From an uncultured Lachnospiraceae bacterium (GTDB taxonomy: Bacteria > Bacillota > Clostridia > Lachnospirales > Lachnospiraceae): DNA of 12,344 nucleotides. Location: positions 1 through 12,344 of the forward strand of contig CAMQOJ010000073.1 in the NCBI GenBank assembly GCA_947003375.1, in the 5' to 3' direction. Position numbers and translations under genes: made by a program. Shown here piece after piece: positions 1 to 6,081 of this stretch. Below the pieces are notes generated by a model that was given only the letters and a program-made list of their open reading frames with translations, was not told where the DNA came from and made no database searches. Within the stretch, counting starts at the first letter, position 1. Every line of letters begins with the position of its first letter.

Positions 1-121
1 GGGTCACCACATCCCCGCTCTCCCACCACTCTCTGATGAAGTCTGTCTTATCCACATAAAAACAGTTTGCCCGCCGCAGCTGTTCAAAGTCCTGATGCCC
101 TATCCCCACCGTCCTCGCCAT
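1..121 (-). CDS. AAA-ATPase_like (PF09820/DUF1703-type) protein, N-terminal fragment cut by the window edge
   Basis: Only the first 40 codons are present. They begin MARTVGIGHQDFEQLR and continue through NCFYVDKTDFIREWW to ESGDVVT. The pattern 'IGxxDFxxLRxxxxxYVDKTxFIxEWWESG' is the typical start of the PF09820 family, in which a Walker A of the RPRRFGKT type follows directly and a PD-(D/E)XK nuclease-like domain closes the protein. Both of those parts lie beyond base 1 and cannot be seen. The start is supported by an AAAGGAG ribosome site at 128-134, six bases before the ATG. The gene is co-directional with, and 183 bases downstream of, another ATPase-nuclease gene. These proteins are common in multiple copies in Lachnospiraceae and Bacteroides; their role is not established, and defence, mobile-element or regulatory functions are only guesses. 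Confidence 0.82.
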   Translation of the reverse strand, partial: MARTVGIGHQDFEQLRRANCFYVDKTDFIREWWESGDVVT

Positions 122-221
122 AGAAAGCTCCTTTCCCTGCCGGGCTGATGCCCTGTCCGCTCCACCGATCCTTCCCTTCGGCAGAATATCCCCTTCCGTC
201 AATATTCCCTTTACTTCACCC

Positions 222-251
222 AGTATATCACACGGCAGACTGCGTCCGCAA
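222..251 (-). promoter_or_regulatory. possible promoter for the AAA-ATPase_like gene
   Basis: On the minus strand a -10 box TATACT (222-227) is preceded by TGA, which makes an extended -10. A weak -35 TTGCGG (246-251) lies 18 bases upstream. It would give a leader of about 95 bases before the ATG at 121. The -35 matches the consensus at only three positions, so the call rests mainly on the extended -10. The rest of the 122-304 gap shows no clear terminator. Confidence 0.35.
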
Positions 252-304
252 CTCGCAAAACCGGCAAGAGCAAAATCCGAAAGCAGAATCCATAGCTTCC
301 GCCC

Positions 305-1603
305 TCAGAGGAACATAGCCATATACAGCGGCAGCGTAATTTTTGCATCGCTGACTCCCACGTTCCCCGCCACCAGCTTATAGGCATAGGGCGGCGCAAA
401 TTCTTCTATGAAATGGTTCAGCGACACCGTGGCCCCACGCTTGGACTTTACCTCTATGGGAATCACCGCGCCGTCCCGCACCAGGAGGAATTCGATTTCC
501 TGGGTATTTTTGTCGTTTTTGAAATAATTCAGTCCAAGGCCCCTCTTCGTCAGCATGTCAAAGACAAGATTCTCGTAGATGCCGCCCTTGGCCGGGCCTG
601 TGAGCGTGTCCTTCAACAGAGCGGCCTGGGTGTCATAGCCATAGAGAGAGGCGAGCAGGCCGATGTCCGTCACATAGGCCTTGAACTGATCCGGTTTTTC
701 GTAGGCCACAAGGGGGAACTGCGGCGTGGACACATTGACGCACAGCTTGATCATTCCGGCATCCACCAGCCAGTTCAGGCAGTTTGCATATCGGCGGGCG
801 TTCCCCTCCTTGCCGACTATTTTGTATTGGAATTTCGTATATTCCTTGGCAAGCTGCCGGGGTATGGACAGATAGCACTCGCCGATCTTCTGTCTGCTGG
901 CCGCAGTGGCATAATGCTTGATGTCCTCTCTGTAGCTCTCCATGATTTTCTTCTGTGTAGCGTGGACTTCCTGGTAATTGTTCGTCTTCAGAAGGGTATT
1001 GACCACCTCTGGCATCCCTCCCACCACCAGGTATTCCCGGAGCAGCGTCATGAACTGCTCATGGATTCCGGCATCCACCTTCTCCTTCCTCTCAAAGAAG
1101 CCTCGCAGCGCCTGGATGGCCGAAGGAGTCCGGCCCACGGCCCAAAGATATTCCTCGAAATCCAGGGAGTACATTTCCATGGACCTCTCATAGCCCACGG
1201 GAATCGAGGCCATCTCCTTATAGTGGAGTCCCAGCATAGAGCCGGAGGCGATGACATCATACCGGTCATCGATAGCCAGGAATTTCAGCGCTGTCCTGGC
1301 ATTGGGACAGTCCTGAATCTCGTCCAGGAAAATCAGGGTCTCCTTTTCCAGGAACCGGACATTCCTGACATACAGCGATATCTTCTTGTAGATTTCCTCC
1401 GCCTCCAGAGAGCCTTCAAATATCCTTTTGTGCTCCGGATTCCGGTAGAAATTCAGATACACATAGCTTTCATACTCTCTCCTCCCGAACTCCTCGATGA
1501 TGAAAGTCTTCCCAATCTGCCTGGCCCCCTGCACCAGGAGGCACTCCCGGCTTTTCCTGTTTTTCCAGTCCAGGAGCTTGTCGTAAATCTTCCGTTTCAG
1601 CAT
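305..1603 (-). CDS. AAA_14 / DUF4143 family ATPase with C-terminal PD-(D/E)XK-like motif
   Basis: A 432-residue, full-length member of the AAA_14-DUF4143 family. Walker A is GARQIGKT (residues 26-33), Walker B is LIFLDEIQ (90-97), and a sensor-like ASGSMLG follows at about 119-125. The middle (about 200-360) fits DUF4143, and the C-terminus carries a nuclease-fold signature: YENLVF, then E371, then PIEVKS with E384 and K386. The ATG at 1603 is preferred over an in-frame GTG at 1612, because AGGTGA (1609-1614) is a ribosome site five bases before the ATG and overlaps that GTG; family members usually begin MLKRKIYD. It has its own consensus promoter and so is transcribed independently of the sugar operon. 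Many members are orphan genes with no proven function; DNA binding or cleavage is inferred from the fold only. The product is probably cytoplasmic, with no signal or membrane segment. Confidence 0.93.
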   Translation of the reverse strand: MLKRKIYDKLLDWKNRKSRECLLVQGARQIGKTFIIEEFGRREYESYVYLNFYRNPEHKRIFEGSLEAEEIYKKISLYVRNVRFLEKETLIFLDEIQDCPNARTALKFLAIDDRYDVIASGSMLGLHYKEMASIPVGYERSMEMYSLDFEEYLWAVGRTPSAIQALRGFFERKEKVDAGIHEQFMTLLREYLVVGGMPEVVNTLLKTNNYQEVHATQKKIMESYREDIKHYATAASRQKIGECYLSIPRQLAKEYTKFQYKIVGKEGNARRYANCLNWLVDAGMIKLCVNVSTPQFPLVAYEKPDQFKAYVTDIGLLASLYGYDTQAALLKDTLTGPAKGGIYENLVFDMLTKRGLGLNYFKNDKNTQEIEFLLVRDGAVIPIEVKSKRGATVSLNHFIEEFAPPYAYKLVAGNVGVSDAKITLPLYMAMFL

Positions 1604-1636
1604 ATCCGTCACCTGCCAATGGTCTGTTTTTCTTTT

Positions 1637-1665
1637 ATTATACGGTCAGCTTTCCCTGCTGTCAA
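1637..1665 (-). promoter_or_regulatory. perfect-consensus sigma-A promoter of the AAA_14 gene
   Basis: The minus strand reads TTGACA (1660-1665), a 17-base spacer, then TATAAT (1637-1642), so both hexamers and the spacing match the housekeeping consensus exactly. Transcription should start near 1630, giving a leader of roughly 27 bases to the ATG at 1603. A promoter this strong suggests either high expression or tight control by a repressor; the repeat array abutting its upstream edge is a candidate operator. Confidence 0.85.
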
Positions 1666-1672
1666 CGAAATA

Positions 1673-1750
1673 TGCATCTTTTCGGAGGATATAAGATATA
1701 AAAATTGCACTTTTTCGGAGGATTCCCATCCCGATTATTGCACTTTTCCC
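1673..1750. repeat. 33-bp phased direct repeat, two good units and one partial, upstream of the AAA_14 promoter
   Basis: Plus-strand units start at 1673 (TGCATCTTTTCGGAGGAT), 1706 (TGCACTTTTTCGGAGGAT) and 1739 (TGCACTTTTCCC, partial). Start-to-start spacing is exactly 33 bases both times, about three helical turns. The first two 18-base cores differ at two positions; the sequence between the cores is AT-rich and poorly conserved. The array begins seven bases upstream of the -35 box of the AAA_14 gene. It could be an array of protein-binding sites on one face of the DNA, or the remnant of a dispersed element. Confidence 0.7.
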
Positions 1751-1798
1751 AGCCATCCATGAGGCAAATCCCTGGCCTAAAGATAGTCTCTGGATGCC

Positions 1799-2551
1799 CT
1801 AAGGCCGCAGCACGGCGCACACCGGGTAGTGGTCGGAAAGGAACACCCCGCCCTTTTCATCCTCCCACTTCTCCACTTTTTCACAGGCAAAGCCCTTTAC
1901 AAAAATATAATCTATGGAGCATGGCGCTTCTGTCCGCAGATAGCCATGGTAGGTGATGCCAATCTCCTCCGTCACATTGGTATAGGAAGGATACTCCCTG
2001 ACTATCCCCATTTCCCGGCTGTCCGGCTCCGCGTTCATGTCCCCGGTGATGACGACGGGCGCGTCGGCGAAAAGCGCAGCCCGGCCCAGCTTCTCCATGA
2101 TCTGCCGCATGCCCTGTTCCCTGGCCTCGGCTCCCTCGTGGTCCAGATGGGTGTTCACCACCCGGAACACCCGCTTCGTGGCAAGCTCCTCAAAGACCGC
2201 CTCCGTGGTCACCCTAGGGCAGATGCTCTGGTCCGGATAGCGGGAGGCGGGCACATAGGGCGTGTCCGACAGCCAGTAGGTCTCCATCTGGATCAGGTTG
2301 AATGCGTCCCTGCGGTAGGCGATGGCCGCCTGCTCGTCCTCCAGGGTCTCGCTGCGCCCGCAGCCGATCACATAATACCCGGAGAGCGCCTCCTTCAGCC
2401 AGGCCGCCACATGGGGCAGCACCTCCTGGAAGCAGACGATGTCCGGCTTTTCTTCCGCAAGCTTCTCTAAAATCAGCGGCTTGCGGTAGCGGAAATTGTT
2501 GTCTCCGTCCTGACCATAATCGCATCGTATGTTAAAAGTCACTATCTTCAT
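1799..2551 (-). CDS. endonuclease/exonuclease/phosphatase (EEP, DNase I-fold) family hydrolase
   Basis: A 250-residue single-domain protein with all the usual metal-dependent EEP motifs: TFNIR (N7), FQEV (E43, metal ligand), VNTHLDHEG (H135), TGDMNAEPDS (D171, N173), SIDYIFVKG (D214) and LSDHYPV (D240, H241). The fold covers nucleases, phosphodiesterases and phosphatases; the real substrate cannot be read from sequence, and the closest grouping is the uncharacterised bacterial EEP-1 type. There is no signal peptide, so it should act in the cytoplasm. The reading frame is open up to 2617, but ATG 2551 is chosen because AGGGGGA (2559-2565) sits seven bases upstream and because residue 1 then begins the first beta strand; the upstream part would be translated from a hairpin. 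It follows the mannosidase by 168 bases and may be a weakly coupled last gene of that operon. Confidence 0.93.
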   Translation of the reverse strand: MKIVTFNIRCDYGQDGDNNFRYRKPLILEKLAEEKPDIVCFQEVLPHVAAWLKEALSGYYVIGCGRSETLEDEQAAIAYRRDAFNLIQMETYWLSDTPYVPASRYPDQSICPRVTTEAVFEELATKRVFRVVNTHLDHEGAEAREQGMRQIMEKLGRAALFADAPVVITGDMNAEPDSREMGIVREYPSYTNVTEEIGITYHGYLRTEAPCSIDYIFVKGFACEKVEKWEDEKGGVFLSDHYPVCAVLRP

Positions 2552-2569
2552 CCTGTCATCCCCCTGTCT

Positions 2570-2624
2570 GAAAACTATGTGCTGCCCGTCACGCGCTGTA
2601 GAGACGCGACAGCACATAGTTTTC
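2570..2624 (-). promoter_or_regulatory. 15-bp perfect stem-loop in the leader of the EEP gene
   Basis: The arms GAAAACTATGTGCTG (2570-2584) and its exact complement (2610-2624) enclose a 25-base loop containing further short GC pairing (CGCG with CGCG). No T-run follows it on the coding strand, so it is not a standard terminator. It ends about five bases before the ribosome site of the EEP gene. It may act as an RNA stabiliser or processing site, or be a dispersed palindromic repeat. Confidence 0.7.
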
Positions 2625-2636
2625 CCTTCCTGCGCA

Positions 2637-2669
2637 AATCCTCCGGCATGACCGGAGGATTCGCTTTTT
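2637..2669 (+). terminator. hairpin with T-run on the plus strand
   Basis: AATCCTCCGG (2637-2646), the loop CATGA and CCGGAGGATT (2652-2661) form a ten-base-pair stem followed on the plus strand by CGC and TTTTT (2665-2669). As a terminator it faces plus-strand transcription, yet no plus-strand gene is seen. On the minus strand the stem extends to 13 pairs with one G-T wobble but has no T-run after it. It may still separate the mannosidase message from the EEP gene, or protect the operon's 3' end. Confidence 0.55.
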
Positions 2670-2719
2670 ACTTATTTATATACTGCAAATTTAACCAGTG
2701 CGCAATATAAATCACAGTC

Positions 2720-5700
2720 TTACCGTTTCACCCTGACGGTCTTGATCTCAAACGCCCTGAACGGCAGGACGATCTTCCCGTCCGTCACAGGCACTTCCTC
2801 GATGACGTTCTCCAGCATATCGCACAGATAGGCCTTCGCCGCACCGAACTGCAGGCTCACTTCCGCCTTTGTCGCCGCCTTCTTGGCCTCGTAGAGGCGC
2901 AGTACGATGTCGCCGCTTCCGTCCTCCGCGGGCTTCATGGTATCCAGGATCACATTGGCCTTATCCACGGTCACGGCGCTGAAGCGATCCACTGCCCCCT
3001 TGCTCACCACAGGCTTCACGTTCAGTTCATAGCCCTGTCTGACTACATCGCTGTCAGCAAATGTCCCCTCCCATGCCGTGAAGGCGTAGGTGAAGGAATG
3101 CTGCCCGTTGTCCGCCCGCATCTCAGGACAGGCGGCGGCACGCAGGAGGGTCAGCTCCAGGGCGTTGCCGTTCATGCTGATGCCGTACTTACAGTCGTTG
3201 AGCACCGCCGCGCCGTGGGAGCCGTCGCAGAGAGCGCTGTAGCGATGGTTGCACACCTCGAACCGGTCCTTGTCGTAGAGCCTGGAGCGATGTGCGGGAC
3301 GTTCCACATAACCAAACTGCATTTCGTTGATGCCGTTCTCCGCGTACACGTCCACAGGGAAGGACACCTTCAGCAGCCTGTGGAGCTCCTTCCAGTCCAC
3401 CTCTGTCTCGAAGGCAAGCCTCCTGCTGTCCGCGGCCAGGCGGATGTACTGCGTGAAGCTGGATTCGCTGATCCTGCCGGACACCTTCACCACGCCCTCC
3501 AGGCCTTCGCCCACCTTCTCCACCGATACCTCAGTGGCGGCCTTCACCTCCTGCAGGATATAGTTGGAATCGATGTCCCAGGCGTCGAACAGGCGGGGCA
3601 CATCCTTGTACAGGCGGAACCTGTTCATGGGCTGTGCGGCGTACTCCCTGCCGGACTCCTTCAGCACAAAGGACACCACTTCGCCCCTGCCGTCCACGAT
3701 GGCCCTGACCTGGCTGTTCTCCAGCACATAGCCGTCCCCGTCTTCCTTTACGGACACAGCCGCTTCGCTGCCCCCGGAAGCCGCGGCCTCACCGGGCACC
3801 AGCGACACCGCGCCGCAGGAGGGGATGTCCACGACCGCCTTCACGCCCTCCGCCGTCTTCTGCACGGGCACTGCCTGGCCCTCCACAGTCTTCGCCCCCT
3901 GGGCAAAGGCCTCGGGCAGCTCCACCAGGGCTTTCCGGTCAAAGCTTAAGGAGTTCCACACCGTCACGGCATTTTCCTCTTTCCGCTCCGTCAGCGCGTC
4001 GAGCGCCTGATTCAGCAGCTCCTCCGCGCCCGAATGAATCGCCTCATGGGCCTTGTTCGCCTCCACGTAGACCCGTCCGATGCTGGAGCCGGGCAGGATG
4101 TCATGGAACTGGTGCAGCAGCAGCTCCTTCCACAGGGCATCCGCCTTCGCCAGGTCATAATCCAGGCCGCGGCCCATACCTAAGCTGCTCCAGAACTCCT
4201 CTTCCCTCATGGCCAGCTCATTGCGGCGGTTATTCTTCTTCACGGCCGCCTGGGAGGTGTAGGTCCCCCTGTGGGCGCTGAAATACAGTTCTCCCACGTA
4301 GGTGTTCACCGGGCCGCCCTCCTTCTCCATATCCTGGAAGAATTCCATGGGGCCTGCCATCTTCACCTTCACGCTGCCCTCCAGGTCCTCCTGGCGCTTG
4401 GCGTACTCGATGTAATCCCTGGCCGGGCCGCCGCCGCCGTCCCCGTATCCGTAGGGCATCAGGAAAGCGTCCAGATCCTGCATCTGCGTCCGGTTCTTCC
4501 AGATATTGTTGGCCTCGATGGGATCCGTGCGGTAGGTATAGCTGGTGGGCAGGAAGGACACCACCTGGCTGCCGTCCATGCCCTCCCAGGTGAAGTAATG
4601 GTACGGGAACTGGTCCCCCTCATTGTAGGACCAGAATATCTTCTGGGTCACCAGATAGTCCACGCCACAGCCCTTCAGGATCTGGGGCAGGGCCGCTGTG
4701 TATCCGAAGGTGTCGGGCAGCCAGAGCACCTTGCTATCCACATCGAACTCTTCCTTGTAATACCTTTTTCCGTGTACCAATTGACGGATAAGCGATTCTC
4801 CGCTGGCCATGTTGGTATCCGGCTCCACCCACATGGCGCCGTCCGCGATCCACTGGCCGCCCTTCACCGCCTCCTTGATCCTGGCAAAGAGCTCGGGATA
4901 ATACTTCTTGCACATCTCATAGGAAGCCGGCTGGCTCTGGATGAACTTGTACTCCGGGTACTCCTCAATCAGGCGAAGCTGGGCCGCGAAGGTGCGCTCG
5001 GTCTTGCGGTAGGTCTCCGCCATGGGCCAGAGCCACGCCAGATCCAGATGGGCATTGCCCACGGCGTAGAAGACGGGAGCGCTGGAGCCGTTCTTGGCCT
5101 CCATCACAGGGCGCAGGGCCTCCCTGGCCGCCTTATAGGAAGCGATTCGTCCCTCCCTGGGCTGCTCGAAATCCGCGATCAGGGTGAACTCCTGCAGAGC
5201 CTTGGCGATCTTCGCCGCCCGCAGGGAGGTCTCGTCCAGAGTCGTCAGCAGGGCGCTGAGGGTGGCCACATCCATGTACAGCTGATAGGCGTCCTCATTC
5301 CAGATGCCGTAGGTGCATTTCCCCAGGACGCGCCGCTTCCCTTCCTCCGCCGTATCCTCAAATGCGCCGGGCAGCACGGGGCCTGTGGTGCAGCCTCCCG
5401 TAGGGGCCTCGGGCATGAAATGGCCCGCATAGGTCTCCATCAGGATGTCATAACGCTCTCCGCCCTGGGCGCAGGCGCTGAGGGCATTGTCCTCTATGAA
5501 GTGATGGGGCTCGTTCACCCAGGAGGCCCGGAAGGTTCCGAAGGCCTTCCCGTTCACGAACAGCGCAGACTCTCCCTGGGGCCTTAAGTCCATCACGATC
5601 CGCTGGCCCTTCGCCTGCTCCGGCAGGGTGACGTTCCCCCTGAACCAGCAATACTCCCACTCATGCCCCCAGGTGAAGCCCGGGCTCACCGGCTGGAAAG

Positions 5701-5848
5701 GCCCCTTCTGAGCCTCCTCCGGCGTCAGATATTCCATGGTGGGGAAAGCCTCCCAGGAAATCTCTCCCAGGGGCTCATACAGATCGTCCTTCAGGGTGCG
5801 CATCCAGTGCTTGACCCTGTCCTTCCACTCAGAATGTACTAATTTCAT
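2720..5848 (-). CDS. alpha-mannosidase, glycoside hydrolase family 38
   Basis: A complete 1042-residue GH38 enzyme, a retaining zinc-dependent alpha-mannosidase. After an N-terminal beta domain (about 1-250, with SPGFTWGHEWEYCWFRG), the catalytic domain starts at YAVGNAHLDLAWLWP. H267 and D269 match two zinc ligands, D344 in WVEPDTNMASGES matches the ligand/nucleophile aspartate, and H582 in HQFHDILPGSS matches the last zinc ligand. WLPDTFGY (376-383) and the glycine-rich PYGYGDGGGGP (465-475) are also typical. The remaining ~440 residues are the GH38 beta-sandwich domains, ending FEIKTVRVKR. There is no signal peptide, so imported oligosaccharides are cut inside the cell. Where other members have HxHxD this protein has NxHxD; the ligand positions are unaffected. 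AAAGGAG (5856-5862) lies seven bases before the ATG. It is the last clear enzyme of the transporter operon and gives the best clue to its substrate. Confidence 0.96.
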   Translation of the reverse strand: MKLVHSEWKDRVKHWMRTLKDDLYEPLGEISWEAFPTMEYLTPEEAQKGPFQPVSPGFTWGHEWEYCWFRGNVTLPEQAKGQRIVMDLRPQGESALFVNGKAFGTFRASWVNEPHHFIEDNALSACAQGGERYDILMETYAGHFMPEAPTGGCTTGPVLPGAFEDTAEEGKRRVLGKCTYGIWNEDAYQLYMDVATLSALLTTLDETSLRAAKIAKALQEFTLIADFEQPREGRIASYKAAREALRPVMEAKNGSSAPVFYAVGNAHLDLAWLWPMAETYRKTERTFAAQLRLIEEYPEYKFIQSQPASYEMCKKYYPELFARIKEAVKGGQWIADGAMWVEPDTNMASGESLIRQLVHGKRYYKEEFDVDSKVLWLPDTFGYTAALPQILKGCGVDYLVTQKIFWSYNEGDQFPYHYFTWEGMDGSQVVSFLPTSYTYRTDPIEANNIWKNRTQMQDLDAFLMPYGYGDGGGGPARDYIEYAKRQEDLEGSVKVKMAGPMEFFQDMEKEGGPVNTYVGELYFSAHRGTYTSQAAVKKNNRRNELAMREEEFWSSLGMGRGLDYDLAKADALWKELLLHQFHDILPGSSIGRVYVEANKAHEAIHSGAEELLNQALDALTERKEENAVTVWNSLSFDRKALVELPEAFAQGAKTVEGQAVPVQKTAEGVKAVVDIPSCGAVSLVPGEAAASGGSEAAVSVKEDGDGYVLENSQVRAIVDGRGEVVSFVLKESGREYAAQPMNRFRLYKDVPRLFDAWDIDSNYILQEVKAATEVSVEKVGEGLEGVVKVSGRISESSFTQYIRLAADSRRLAFETEVDWKELHRLLKVSFPVDVYAENGINEMQFGYVERPAHRSRLYDKDRFEVCNHRYSALCDGSHGAAVLNDCKYGISMNGNALELTLLRAAACPEMRADNGQHSFTYAFTAWEGTFADSDVVRQGYELNVKPVVSKGAVDRFSAVTVDKANVILDTMKPAEDGSGDIVLRLYEAKKAATKAEVSLQFGAAKAYLCDMLENVIEEVPVTDGKIVLPFRAFEIKTVRVKR

Positions 5849-6081
5849 GATGTCTCTCCTTTATAACATATAATTTTGAAAAAGTCGCGTCTGCAATCCC
5901 TTTCCTAAACTCCCATGCAGCCAGCCGCACCACCATACCTAAAAGTCTGGGAAGCGCAAAAACACTTCGCGGTGCCAGAATGGCGCAGGGACTTTTATAG
6001 TAAAAGAATAGCACACTCCATACCTGTCTGCAATCAAATATTTTCCTGTGCGGCACAGAAAAATACTGTATGTTGAAAATC
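5849..6081 (-). other. 233-base intercistronic gap between the two hydrolase genes, with a possible RNA fold
   Basis: No gene is evident. On either strand, AAAAGTC (5941-5947) and GACTTTT (5990-5996) could close a small multi-branch structure holding two short stems: GAAG/CTTC (5951-5954 with 5965-5968) and GTGCCA/TGGCGC around 5972-5986. There is no T-run after it and no convincing promoter. A gap this long is unusual inside an operon whose permease genes are only 15 bases apart. Confidence 0.4.

Noticed and set aside
1604..1612. GTG start at 1612 for the AAA_14 protein
   Set aside because: The GTG overlaps the AGGTGA ribosome site of the better ATG at 1603, although a three-residue extension cannot be excluded.
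1673..1750. A short CRISPR array
   Set aside because: Only two good units and one partial are present, the repeat core is 18 bases with 15-base spacers, and there are no cas genes nearby.
413..1762. A 449-codon open frame on the plus strand opposite the AAA_14 gene
   Set aside because: It mirrors the minus-strand gene, has no recognisable domain and is rich in His, Leu and Gln as antisense frames of GC-rich genes are. The minus-strand frame has clear Walker motifs.
2552..2617. Longer N-terminus of the EEP protein starting at 2617
   Set aside because: The extra residues are encoded by a palindromic stem-loop, there is no good ribosome site for that start, and the family's first strand begins at the ATG at 2551.
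4271..5587. A 438-codon plus-strand frame opposite the mannosidase
   Set aside because: The minus-strand GH38 protein has complete catalytic motifs throughout this stretch; the plus-strand product looks like low-information antisense translation with no ribosome site that I can see.
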